DNA of 64,000 nt, from the NCBI GenBank assembly GCA_946122785.1, contig CAMGYJ010000005.1, positions 83,570,547 to 83,634,546 of the forward strand, read 5' to 3'. Origin of the DNA: Linum tenue. Lineage: Eukaryota; Streptophyta; Magnoliopsida; Malpighiales; Linaceae. Positions 1 to 11,350 of this stretch are shown one piece after another. The notes under the pieces are model-generated. The model worked only from the letters and a program-made list of their open reading frames with translations. It was not told the origin of the DNA and made no database searches. The position numbers were made by a program, and so were the translations under genes. Each line of letters opens with the position of its first letter. The stretch's first letter is position 1.

Positions 1-97
1 GATGTTATCTGTAATTTTAATGCTCCATTTTGGTTCCCCATATGGATCCTGAGCGGAGATAGCCTTCAGGCCAACAATACCAATCTTGGCAGGTCTT
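1..97 (-). CDS. Candidate internal exon of an unidentified gene (partial)
   Basis: On the minus strand these bases are open in one frame for about 32 codons and read like protein (core IGIVGLKAISAQDPYGEPKW). A T-rich tract ending in TTAG lies directly upstream and could be a splice acceptor. The rest of the gene would lie beyond the left edge of the window, with earlier exons to the right, but I found no matching upstream exon. I do not recognise the family. The open frame could also be chance, because the segment is short. Confidence 0.3.
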
Positions 98-1184
98 CTA
101 ACAGATCAAATAAAATAAAACCGCAAATTTTTTGTGTTATTGTCCAGGAAGAGTATAATTAGGTGTAAGTAGACACACATACAGTAATAGTAGTACTTCA
201 TATACGTTGGTTCTTTTGTGGATTTTATTGTCTCTCTCTCTCTCAACTGTTGTTATTCAACACAGATTTTATTTTCCGTGAATTGTATTTGTATGTCTTC
301 AGTCTTCACGCTAATAAAACACAAATCGTGGATGAGGTGACAACTGACAACAAGTCAATCAAGTGGAGAAAAGAACAGACCAATCACCAAAAGCATAATC
401 ATGGGATGGGATAAGTGTATCTAATCAATAACATACTTGAATTTGCTCAAAGGATATTCATTACACTTTCCTACCAAAAAAAAAAACTTGAATTCTAGAA
501 GAGGAGCATGAGTGCTTCAGAACCAGGATATGGTGCACCACTTGGATATTGGAGAACGGTTCTCCATCTCCAATCCAACGGTTCATAAAAATGGTTCATT
601 TAATAAATAGTTCAGATTTGTTAGAGAAAGTGGTAGTGGATTGTGAGGTCAGCATGCTGAAAAGCAGCTGACAAAAAACTGTTTTTGGGGCCCGCGGACT
701 GAAAAATGAGCTGACAGAAGAGAGAGACTAGGGAATACAAGTTCTTGAAAATACTGAGTGCTTGTTGCTGCTGCTGGAGAGTGGATGCTGCTGTGTGCTT
801 GTTGCTGCTGCCTGAACAAATGTTCAGCTTGATGGTGGATGGTGATGCCCTGAAGAATAAAGATTACTTAATGCCTTGATGGTTCTGCTCAATTCCTAGA
901 ATTTTTTTCCTGTTTTTGGTGGACTGGTGGTTTGCTACTTTGTTTCATTGCTTGGATTGAATTTTGGGAACTTGTTTTCGATTGATTTATGGCTTTACGC
1001 CTTTATGGTATATGGCTATGGCCTATGGATATTTGGATTTGGAATTGTATGCATCATTTGGATGCCTTGATCCTTTTTGATTCGTTTAGACAGTTTGAAT
1101 TTTGGAAATTGGAATTGGAATTTGAGTAATGTAATTTGATTTTTCTCTTAGTAATTTGCATGATGCATTCTTTGTATTTTTTTT
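98..1184. other. Intergenic, no gene recognised
   Basis: AT-rich non-coding sequence. It holds a short (TC)n microsatellite near 231-244 and a small direct repeat of the type GTGCTTGTTGCTGCTG around 756-815. No supported gene was seen. Confidence 0.5.
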
Positions 1185-1458
1185 GGGTCATTTGGATGAG
1201 GAATTGACGAATTGTAACAGTCAATTTGGCACAATTGTCTCGTTTTGAGACAATTGTACCAAATTGCCTTGTTTGCCAGCAAAAAATTTGGATGGATCAA
1301 TCTGCCTGAGGTATTTTGAATTGATCCGTTTTGAGTCAATTTCAATTATCTGGGATGGGGCATGTAATTCGAATTGACTCGTTTTAATTGCCTCGTTTAT
1401 AAAACGAGACAATTGATTAAATTGACTAATTTCTAGATTGATCCATCCAAACGACCCC
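1185..1458. mobile_element. Tourist-like MITE
   Basis: About 274 bp bounded by imperfect inverted repeats: the left end reads GGGTCATTTGGATG and the right end, reverse complemented, reads GGGTCGTTTGGATG. The interior has no coding capacity. It contains a small perfect hairpin near 1230-1258 (arms ACAATTGTCTC and GAGACAATTGT). The flanking trinucleotides are TTT and TTG, so the 3-bp duplication expected for Tourist/Harbinger elements is not clean. Similar GGTCGTTTGG ends recur at 36-38 kb in this window. Confidence 0.55.
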
Positions 1459-1753
1459 TTGATTATTTCCAGGCTGAGAGTGTTAGTGGGTAAACCCGTT
1501 AACCTAAATTGTAGCCCGACACCCAGTGAATTTGGGGTTGGGCCTGAATATAAGCCTGACAGGACTAGTGGTGCGGATTCGAAAAAAACCCGAAAGACTT
1601 TCAGACGAGCTACGAATAGGTCCTGCCCGGCCCCGATCCCGCCCATTGCCAAGGCTACTAGAAAACCTACCAATTGTTCCATCCGCTTTTCTTGTGGCCA
1701 ATGAGAAAATTTGGCCCAATTAACTCATTTTGAAACAATTGGGTCAAATTGCC

Positions 1754-2062
1754 TAGAGCGGGCTATTTGGTTCCGGACTGTTTGGTTTTACCCGAAACCG
1801 GACCGTATAACCCGGATCGGGACCGAACTGGGATCGGATAGCAAACAATGCAATCTCATATTCGGGCTTAGATTTGAGGTAAAAAACCAGATAAAGACCG
1901 GATAAGAGACCCCCAACACCTAAAATCAAGATAAAATTGGGACCGGACCGAATCAAGACCGGATTGTATCCAATCCAATCTTTGATCCTTATATTCCCGA
2001 AAAAATCAGACTGAGACCGAATCGATTTGGTCCAATTTAACCGGACCGTATAGCCACCCCTA
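1754..2062. mobile_element. hAT-type MITE with perfect 8-bp target duplication
   Basis: 309 bp element starting TAGAGCGGGCTATTTGG and ending GTATAGCCACCCCTA. It is flanked on both sides by the identical octamer AAATTGCC (1746-1753 and 2063-2070), the 8-bp duplication typical of hAT transposons. The body is rich in CCGGACC/CCCGGAT motifs and is non-coding. It sits just upstream of the transcribed region of the G3BP-like gene, so it may lie inside that promoter. Confidence 0.75.
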
Positions 2063-2070
2063 AAATTGCC

Positions 2071-2711
2071 TCATTAGAATCATACGACCCCATAATTCCT
2101 TTTTTCTCCCTCTCTCTGTCACTCACTGTCCGTCTCTTTTCCCTTGTATTTTCCCTCGTCCTCGATCTTCGTCGACCAAGATCTGCAGCAAAACCCTAGG
2201 AACCACCATTTCCCCCCCACCGCCGAGGCGAGAGAAAGCTCCACCGCCACCCGCCAAGCTGCACTCTCCGCCCCCTTTCTCTCACTTCTCTCTTGCACGC
2301 TCGCAGCCCGACACCTCTATACGATCCGAATCTTACCCTAACTTTCTCAGGTAAAGCCTCTTGTCTCTTATCCTTTCTACCTCGCTTCGGCACGTCGATT
2401 TGCTTCTGCTCTCGTAGCTTATCTCTTCGCTCTGCTTCTGGTAGGAACTAGTTTTCCGGTGAAAGAAACCGTTTTCTCATTAAATCACCAACTGCTTCGA
2501 GTGTTTTTTTTTCCTTCTCCATAAGATTCGAAAATGTCTGCTCTATTTCCAGTTTTGGGGGTTGGCCGTTTCCTCCCTACTGCTTTGTCTACCGCGAAAT
2601 GTTATTTGTTAGGGTTTCGTTGGAGTGTTTTTGTTCACGGAAGGAAGGACTGCGAGGTTAATTAGCTGTTGTTATTTTTCTCGCTATTGCTTGTCAGAGA
2701 TTTGCAGCAGG
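2071..2711 (+). promoter_or_regulatory. Promoter-proximal region and 5' leader of the G3BP-like gene, with leader intron
   Basis: A CT-rich tract (about 2098-2150) resembles a plant transcription start region. A candidate leader exon ends at CTCAG/GTAAAG (donor at 2351), and a TTTGCAG acceptor follows at 2701-2707, four bases before the start codon at 2712. I infer a 5' UTR intron of roughly 357 bp. No clear TATA box was identified. Leader introns next to the start codon are common in constitutively expressed plant genes. Confidence 0.55.
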
Positions 2712-5700
2712 ATGTCAGCAGCCGCAGTTCCCGTGCAGCACGCCACAATTCCTCCTGCCGACGTAGTATGTTTCGTGATTCTTACATCTCTAATGAGAGA
2801 GTTTGCCTTTTACCCTTGTTCTCCCCCCCCAATTGCGTCCTTTAATGGAATGGGCGATGGTTGTAGGTTGGCAACGCATTTGTTCACCAATACTACCTTA
2901 TCTTGCGTCAATCTCCAGAGCTTGTTCATAGATTTTACCAGGATGATAGTAAGCTTGGCCGCCCTGAAGGGAACGGGATCATGAGTACAACAACGACAAT
3001 GCAGGTACTGTTTTGTTTCTGTATTGCCGCGTTTCTGATTGGTAGCTATTCCTCTTGGTTGCTGCGTACAAGTCCAGTTCTCTTTTCCTTGATTACTATA
3101 TTCTTTTGAATGTTCGTGATGTCCATGAACCAACCCAGAATGATCGTTCCTCTCATTCGGTCATCTTCATTGACAGAAATCAGAAACGAGCTATCTACTG
3201 AAAAGTTCTCTACTACCTCACAGATTGAGTAAAATTTATTTGTAGTATCCTATATAGTATATAGTGGAATTCCGGTCAGTGCTTTATAATTCATATTGTC
3301 TTCTTGTCATTCTTGTTGTCCTTGCATTATAGATGAGAACTTAGGGTTGTTTGCCTGTCTTAGACTCCAATAGAACTCGTTATGCTGCGCACAAAAATGA
3401 TTTCTCTATTTTCTCCCTGCTTGCTCAATTCTTTTCTTCTGCATGTGCAGGCCATTAATGAGAAGATACTCTCACTCGTTTGTGGAGATTTCAAGGTCGA
3501 AATTCTGACAGTCGACTCACAAGAATCTTACAATGGTGGAGTCCTAGTCCTTGTGACGGGATATCTGACTGGAAATGATGATTTGCGACAGAAATTCACT
3601 CAGAGCTTCTTCTTAGCACCTCAAGAAAAGGGCTATTTTGTTTTGAATGATGTATTCCGGTATGTTGATGAAGCCAAGGTTTATAATGGGAAGCCTGATC
3701 CAGTTGACGCTGTTGAAGTCCCTGCTACTACTGAAGAGGGTAATGTAAAATGTTATGCCCTTACTGAAAATTTTTGCTTCCTTCTATTCATCTTAAATAT
3801 ATTTTTCTGGTTAGATTCTTCGCTTGGTAAGGAAAATCATATTTTGGAGCAAGGACCCATTCTGTCAGAGGATGTTAATGGAGGTGAAGTTTATGACCCA
3901 TCCGACAATGGGGACGCTTCAGTGGAAGAGGAAGTACCAGTGCCTGAAGTTGTTGATGAAGTTCCCGAAGATTCACAAATGGATTCACAAGTGGTCATCG
4001 GATCCGATGCTAAGATTGAGGAGGCACCTAAGAAGTCATATGCTTCTATTGTAAGTATGGTTCCAATTGTATCATTAGTTTGTTAGTTCTTCCAATCATT
4101 TCGTGTTTGTAACTTAATACTGTTATTTAGTATTATATTTGGGTAGAGATACTGTCAATTATGCTGCTGTTTGCATCCCCCAAGTCTTAAATTGAGCTGT
4201 TTATTACAGGTGAAAGTTATGAAGGAGAATGCTGCACCATTTTCATCGCCTGCTGCTTCTCCACTGAGATCTGCTCAAAGGAATCAAGAACAATTGCCTA
4301 CACCAGTACCTCCCTCCCAAGTATTTGAACCACAAACCTTGAACTCAAATGGGACTGAGAATGGGAGTACCCAAGACACGGAAGGTGATCCTTTTGATGA
4401 TGCTTTAAATCTTCATTCTCCGAGGATGAAGTTTATATTTTTGTTAAGACTGGGGGAATTTGTTCTTCCACATTCTTATCTATTCTGTTTTCTGCTTAAC
4501 TTGTTACCCACAGCTGATGGTCCTTCCATCTATGTCAAAGGGTTGCCTTTTGATGCCACCCATGCCCTGATTGAGAATGAATTCAAGAAGTTCGGGATGA
4601 TCCGTGCTGGTGGTATTCAAGTCAAAAACCAAAAGGTAGTTGTGTTGCTCTTACATGAAGGCTACCCTATCTCCACCTAATTGAACTGCTATTGCCATCT
4701 TACCACATCTCTTATTACAGGGGTTTTCTTTTGGCTTTGTGGAGTTTGAGGCTGCCAGTGCCGCACAAAGTGCAATAGAGGTTTGCATGAATGTTATTAT
4801 GTCCATCATGTGCTTTTCTCTTTTTCTTTTATTATGCTCTGCTTCTGTAGTGTGCTCAGACTTGATTCCTAGAAGTAATCATTCTATTAAGTCACTTTTT
4901 TTATTAAAAAAATTGCTGGGTAAATCTTTTGGTTCCCAGTCTTGCACTATTTTATGTTGTTTTTAAACGTGGACAAAGTGTGTTACAGAAGTATCCTCAA
5001 GTTAGAAGGACCGTTCAGTGGGTTTCTACATTTTGCTTTATGGAAATCAGTCAAGATTGAGTTATATCAGAGCTGGGTTTCCACCACTGTGTCTTGGGAA
5101 TACTATTTCATCCGTTACTTCACCTACTCCACTTTCTCCTACACACCTCGGTTCGATTTGTTCTGTTTTAACAACTTTGTCTATTCTGGCCTTCTGTGGC
5201 AGTATCTTTCCTCCTAGAACCTGTGGTGAGGTCCTACAAGGGATGCTTACACATGAAAGTTCTAGCGAGAATGACTGCATATAATGAAATATATGGAATA
5301 AGCAGCAACAAGGAGGACTCGAGAGAGTTTAAAAAACAAACAAGGATGCTTGTTCCTTTGTGTTTTCTCTATCTGGTGCTTCTTTATGATTTTGTAGAAG
5401 ACGCTTGTGTTTATTCAATAGCTGCCAAAGCTTCTTACTTGTATTCAGCTTTTAACACTTAAATGTTGATGTTCTATATTTTTTTTTTGTACTGCAGGCT
5501 TCACCTATCATGATCAATGGTTGCCGGGTTGTCGTTGAGGAAAAGAGGTCTACTGTTCGAGGTAGGTATTGGGATATCTCCAATGGATTCTGTGAATTTC
5601 TTGCCTGCTGTTCACTAGACTTGTACAGTTATGTACTTCAAGCTCACATCTCTCAATTGTGGATGTGAATTGTCTCTAAAAAGTCACACGTTGTCCATGT

Positions 5701-6271
5701 TCCATCAGTCTAGTAGAATTTTTGTTACCTAGAGGGTACATGACTTTTTCAGACATCCTTGACATCCTTTTTACTCGAGTTCCTTGCTACGACAGTTTGA
5801 CAAATCCACTTGCTCACTATAATTGTATTTAACTAGTAGGAAACAATGGATTAGAATCTCATTTAGGAAAGGGCTATATCTAGCTTTATGTGATGGTTAC
5901 AATGGAGTACGAACTAAAAGATACGTCAGGTTTCTTTCTGTTTATACCGAGTACCTTCCATCGTTGCAGGAAACAGTAGGGGTCGCTTTTCATCAGGTGG
6001 CGGCACTGGTTACAGAAATGATGGAGTAAGGGGGCGAGGAGGCTTTGGAGGTGGTGGTAGGGCATATGGCCGTGGCAGCAGTGGCAGCAGTGATTATGGG
6101 AGCAGGAATCCCGGTCGTGGTGGTGGTGGCTTTTCTAACCGTGGAGGTGGTGAAGGATATCGCAGATCTGAAAAGACGGGAAACAATGGCGGTGGGCGTA
6201 CGAGCCGTTCTGATGGGCCGCCTATGAATGTGGATAGAAGCACGGCGCCTCGTGTGTCTGCTACAGCTTGA
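2712..6271 (+). CDS. NTF2 and RRM domain protein, G3BP-like (stress-granule/RNA-binding family)
   Basis: Nine exons join in frame: 2712-2765, 2867-3004, 3451-3739, 3815-4050, 4210-4384, 4514-4635, 4721-4780, 5498-5561 and 5970-6271, giving 479 aa. Residues about 17-140 form an NTF2-like domain (GNAFVHQYY, FYQDDSKLGRP, GYFVLNDVFRYVDE). An acidic linker follows. An RRM lies at about 300-375, with RNP2 IYVKGL and RNP1 KGFSFGFVEF intact. The C-terminus from about 380 is rich in Gly/Arg (RGRGG, GRGGGG), typical of RNA-binding RGG tails. This order defines the plant G3BP-like family, related to animal stress-granule nucleators and acting in cytoplasmic mRNP assembly; that role is inferred from the family. 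Splice sites were set by hand; the donor at 4385 (GTGATC) is weak but restores the frame. No disabling change was seen. Confidence 0.9.
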
Positions 6272-6844
6272 AAACCGAGTTCAACTGAGGGTAATTTTTC
6301 TTTTTGATGGCGGCCAGTTATTTTTGAAGTGCAGGGATTCGTCTGGAAATTGTTCAGTAGCATTAAGATGAGATGGTTGGAAGTTAAGTAGGCGGCGAGG
6401 TAACCTGAAGTTTTCGTTAGGAGGAAAGTGTTTTTTGGTTGGTTTTGATCCAAATTAGAGGAGAGGGAGGTCAGAGTCTGTTGATGTTGTTTCTTCGGTT
6501 TATATGGGGGAGAAGAAGTGGTAGGGGTAGAAATTCTTGTGTGGTAATACTATAGGCTAATCATGATAGCTTGCATTAGACGATGTGGGCGGCATTGGTT
6601 CTTTTTTGGCTATATGGAAAATACTATGAGGGCGCATGTCTTCATTGGCTTTTTTGTTCTCTCTTGTTTGTTTTGATGTTATCATAATGGAGAACGTGTT
6701 TGTAAACGGAATATAGATTCAGGTGCTCGGTGGCGGTGGCTTCTTCATGTATGGAGGTGCCGTGATTGCCTCTTCGTTACTTTTTGCAATGTTGTGAACT
6801 ACGGACGAGTCTTGGGGGTTATATGTTTGGCAGTTTAGATTAGA
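6272..6844 (+). other. 3' UTR and downstream flank of the G3BP-like gene
   Basis: Non-coding sequence after the stop codon. The end of the transcript is not obvious. A poly(T) run begins near 6851, just before LINE-derived sequence, so the gene is followed closely by a retrotransposon. Confidence 0.5.
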
Positions 6845-6959
6845 TTGTCTTTTTTTTTTTTTTTTGTTATAAAGGAAAGTCTCCTTGTTAACAATCCTAC
6901 TTTGATAATCACTATTTGTTGTGATAAATTGGGTCTTCGCTTGGCCACGGTCAGCTTCA

Positions 6960-9900
6960 GTGTCTGTTATTGGGTCCACCCCTTTTTTATTGCAATTTCC
7001 ATCATCAATAATAACCACTCTTTCTATGGTGTGTGTCCTCGTTTCGTTTTAATTGGAGTTTATCTTTCTTATATTATCTCGAAGAGACAACAACAATTGG
7101 AGGAAATAAAACGATTCTTGTCCAACATTTCTGATCCATTCCTAATCATAGGGGATGTCAACTGTTCGTTATTTCCTTCAGAAAAACTAGGAGGTGCAAC
7201 TTGGCGTATGGACAAAGCGCGACCTTTATGGGATTTTCTTCATCAAATCGGTCTCTTTGAACCTCCTTTCCAATGGCCTAAGTTTACTTGGACGAATCGA
7301 GGCAGGAATGGGATAACCATTGAGCAAAGAATTGATAGAGTTTTTGTCTCAAATACTTGGATGAACTTTTGGCCAAACTCTTCCGTATATCATCTTTCTG
7401 ATAGAGGTTCAGACCATCGACTTCTTCGGCTAACTACTAGTGTCATGGCTCCTCACTTTAAAAGGTTATTCAGATTCGATATTCGTTGGACTTCAATGCC
7501 AGAGGCTGAGCTAATCATTAGCTACATTTGGGGCTTACAAGTTATAGGCTCAGTACAATATTGCCTATTCTCCAAACTGCTGCGAATAAGGCATTCCCTA
7601 GTGGAATGGTGCAAAGGTGGTCAATCCAATTCAGCTAGATTGATTAATGATCTGAATTCTGCATTGGAAAAAGCTAGGAGTGAACAAACGGTGGATTGGA
7701 ATTTAATTCGCTCCTTAGAAGAGAACCTGTCTATCCAGTATAAAAGAGAAGAGATCTACTGGAAGCAGAAATCTCGTACTAATTGGTTAAAAGTGGGGGA
7801 TAAAAATTCTGCATATTTCCATCTAGTTACTTCCTCAAGGCGTCTAAATAACATTATTTGGGGACTTGAGGATGAAAGAGGAATCTGGTGTACTACAGAA
7901 GTAGAAAAATGTGGCATAGCTAAGAGGTACTATGAAGAGCTCTTCCATAGTCAAAATCCGAACGGGATAAATCTTTCCAATCTAGTATTCACAAACTACC
8001 TTACAGAAGAGCAGAACCTGGAGTTGATAGCTCCTATCACCGCAGAGGAAATAAAAAAAGTAGTCTTCAGACTGGGCAAAACTCAAGCTCCAGGTCCAGA
8101 TGGGTTCACAGCCGGGTTTTACCAACATTATTGGCACGTGGTGGGACAAGACGTTACACAGGCAGTTCTAACGTTCTTTCACACCGGAAGACTGTTGAGA
8201 AGTTTTAATCGAACTTGGATTTCCTTAGTACCAAAAGGATCGGAAGTTCGAACTATGAAAAATCTCAGGCCTATTAGTCTTTGCCAAGTGATTTACAAGA
8301 TCATCTCCAAGATTCTAGCTAACAGACTGAGCAAGGTTTTGCCGTCAATCATTTCTCAATCTCAAAATGGTTTCATAAAGGATCGCCAAATTACGGATAA
8401 CATTATGATCAGCCACGAGATCACCCATCATATTAAAACCCTATACTCAGGGTCGAATTGTTGGATGGCCTTAAAACTAGATATGGAGAAAGCGTATGAT
8501 CGTATTGAGTGGTCATTTCTATTTGAAATGATGAAGGAATTAGGGTTCAGTAGTCAGTTCATATCCTGGATTCGGGAATGTGTGACTACAGTATCCTACT
8601 CCATACTCGTTAATGGTTCCCCGTCAGAATACATCAGACCTATGAGAGGACTGCGACAAGGTGACCCCCTTTCTTCTCTGTTATTTGCTATATGTACAGA
8701 GGGTTTCTCTGCAATGATAAATCAAGCAATATCTTTGGGCTCCTTGGTAGGAGTAAGGATTCGTCAGAACTGTCCGATGATTTCTCATCTCTTCTTTGCT
8801 GATGACTCTTACCTGTTTGTACAAGCATCTCGTGCTTCTTGTTCGAATTTATTATCCTTGTTCCAAGATTATGAAAGGATTAGTGGACAGAAAGTTAACC
8901 TCTCCAAATCGGCAGTGCTCTTCAGTAAAAATACTAAGAGCGAAGAGGCAAGCTTCATGGGATCACAATTGGGAGTTGGAGCTATAGGAGAACAAGATTC
9001 TTATTTAGGCCTTCCCTCTCTAATACCAAGAACCAAAAAGGATATGTTTCTCTACATTGAGGAAAAGATGGGTAAGAAGTTGCAAGGTTGGAAGCAACGT
9101 ACCCTCTCCAAAGCGGCTAAGGACACTTTAATCAGATCCTCAGTAACTAATATACCTGTTCATGGTATGCCGTGCTTTAAATTCCCAATTGACACATGTA
9201 GACGTTTAAATGGCCTTTTGGCAAGGTTTTGGTGGGGTTCTGCTAATAATTCTGATCATCCAATTCACTGGGTTTCATGGAAAGGTCTCGCCCAAAGTAA
9301 ATTTCATGGAGGATTAGACTTCAGGGATTTTAGAGCTTTTAATCAAGCTCTTTTTTTTATGGTTATAATCAAGCTCTTTTAGCCAAGCTTTGTTGGCGCA
9401 TTTGGAAAAACCCGAACTCTCTCATTAGTCGATTGTATAAAGGCAGTTATTTCAATGATAATTCGATTTTGAAAGCCTCCATCGGCTCTAATCCATCTTG
9501 GGGATGGAGAAGTATCCTCTATGGGCGCGAGATACTCGTGCAAGGACTACGCTGGCAAGTAGGCGATGGAAATGACATAGAAGCTTTCAAAGACAACTGG
9601 TTACTAGCCGATAAACCATGTCCTCATGAGCTTAGACGGCAAGTGGATAATAATAATCCGAGGGTGTCCTTTTTCATCAGAGAAGACCAAAGGGAATGGC
9701 ATATTCCCAGATTAAGGCATTGGTTTAAAGAAAGTTCAATTGATCTCATTCGTAAAATGGTAGTTCCCATACTTCCTCAACAAGACAAGTTAGTATGGCA
9801 CTTTACCAAAAATGGATCTTATTCGGTAAAAACTGGGTATCATCTTGCCTTGGATAATATTTTAATACTCAGCCAAAAATCGATGGCTACTATCATTGAT

Positions 9901-10914
9901 CCTCCAGTTTGGAAAAGAATGTGGGCGCTCGATGTCCCGCCAAAGCTCAAGTTCTTTATATGGCAATGTTTGAAAGTGATTTTGCCAACTATGACGGCTC
10001 TTAGGTCCCAGGAAATTAACTGTCAAATTCGTTGTCCAGTTTGTTGGGATAGTCAAGAGAGTATTGAACACCTCTTCTTTCATTGTCCACCTGCTCTTCA
10101 CCTCTGGAATATGGTGGGACTAAGTAGCTTACTTCTCTCCGCCCCAACTGAAAACTTTGGGATCTGGTGGCGATATGTTATGAACTCGGAAAGCTTCCAA
10201 ATCCACTATCTCCCCTGCATTTGCCTTCTTTGGAGAATTTGGAAATCTAGAAATAAAGTGGTGTTTGAATTCACTCAACCACTAGCCAGTTCGCTTGCAC
10301 GTCAATTCTTCTTCCAAGTTCAAGAATACTCCTCTTTATCCCCCCTCCCCCAAACCCTTCCTCCTCGCCTGCAGTCCTCTCGCCCTTCCAGTTGGGTTGG
10401 TCCTCCGGAAGGTTTTCTCAAGATCAACTTCGACGTTGCTGTTCGAGACGCGGGTTGCTCGTCTGGCATCGTAGTTCGAGGTCCGGATGGGCAAGTCTTC
10501 TTGGCCTTGGGGTTCCTTCATCCAGGAATTTCGAACCCTTATCTTGCCGAGCTGCTGGCTGCCAGGGATGCCATCGCTTTAGTGCTTTCTCGCAGTATTC
10601 CTCTAGTCATCATCGAAGGAGATTCAGAGGAAGTTATCTGGCAACTTGAGGGTAGATGCTTTGAAGACTCGGTGGGCGGGCCCTTACTTCGTGATTGTTT
10701 TCAGTTATTGGGATCCTGTTCTGCTTGTATTCTTTTTAGTTCGGTCCCAAGGACTGTCAACTGGGCTGCCCATAGAGTGGCAAGACAAGCCCTGCTGCTG
10801 TCCCCTGTAGAGATAGCGTCCTTCGATTTTGTAGGGTGGCTCCGCTAATGGTTTTTTGTGTGTGTTGGGTAGAGGATTTAACTATTGTACTTTGATATTA
10901 CTTGGGGGAAAAAA
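6960..10914 (+). mobile_element. 5'-truncated, inactive LINE (L1-type non-LTR retrotransposon)
   Basis: Holds the ORF2 of a plant L1-like element: C-terminal half of the endonuclease, reverse transcriptase, zf-RVT region and RNase H. No ORF1 is present and the endonuclease starts mid-domain, so the copy is 5'-truncated, as is usual for LINEs. The left boundary is uncertain (protein similarity is visible from roughly 6990). The 3' end probably lies in the short A-run at 10909-10914, where a Mutator-like element follows directly. No flanking duplication could be identified. Confidence 0.8.
6990..10848 (+). pseudogene. LINE ORF2 polyprotein, broken by a 26-bp duplication
   Basis: The endonuclease part shows IGDVNCSLFPSEKLG, RIDRVFV and GSDHRLL. 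The reverse transcriptase shows APGPDGF, DMEKAYDRIEW, RQGDPLSS and the catalytic FADD. After 9340 the frame is lost: bases 9341-9366 repeat the start of the sequence at 9367 (AATCAAGCTCTTTT occurs twice). This adds 26 bp and shifts the frame. From 9367 the protein continues in the next frame (NQALLAKLCWRIWKNP) to a zinc-finger-like Cys/His segment and an RNase H domain (INFDVA, AELLAARDA, EGDSEE, AAHRVARQA) ending at 10848. The apparent start codon at 6845 lies in poly(T) sequence and is not genuine. Confidence 0.85.
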
Positions 10915-11350
10915 TTGGGGTTAATTGCATGGTTGGTCACTGAGATTACAAAAAAAGTTCAAGTTTGGTCACTCGAAATATTTAAATCCATTGGTGGTAT
11001 TTCAGTTTACAGAAACCGTTCACGTTTGGTCACTCTCCGTCCAACTCCGTTAACTTTTACTTATGTGGCGGTCAACTCTAAAAGTTGACCGTTAAATGTG
11101 TGACGTGGCAATTTAAAAATAATAAAATTAAATTTTTTTAAATTGCCATCTCATTTTCATCTTACTATCACTTTTATTTAAAGTAAATAAAAAACTCTAA
11201 ATTTTTCTAATCTCCAAAATCAATACCCATAGTCGTTGCCACTGTTGCTCTGTCGATAATACGAATCTCGCGCTACAGGAGTACGGACTAGGAGGGGAGA
11301 GTTTTCGAGAAATTTAAGCGTCAATCGTCCCTCGGCCATCATTCATTTCC

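Noticed and set aside
6845..6990. ORF start in poly(T) before the first LINE
   Set aside because: The poly-Phe translation is an artefact; the LINE is truncated and has no native start here.
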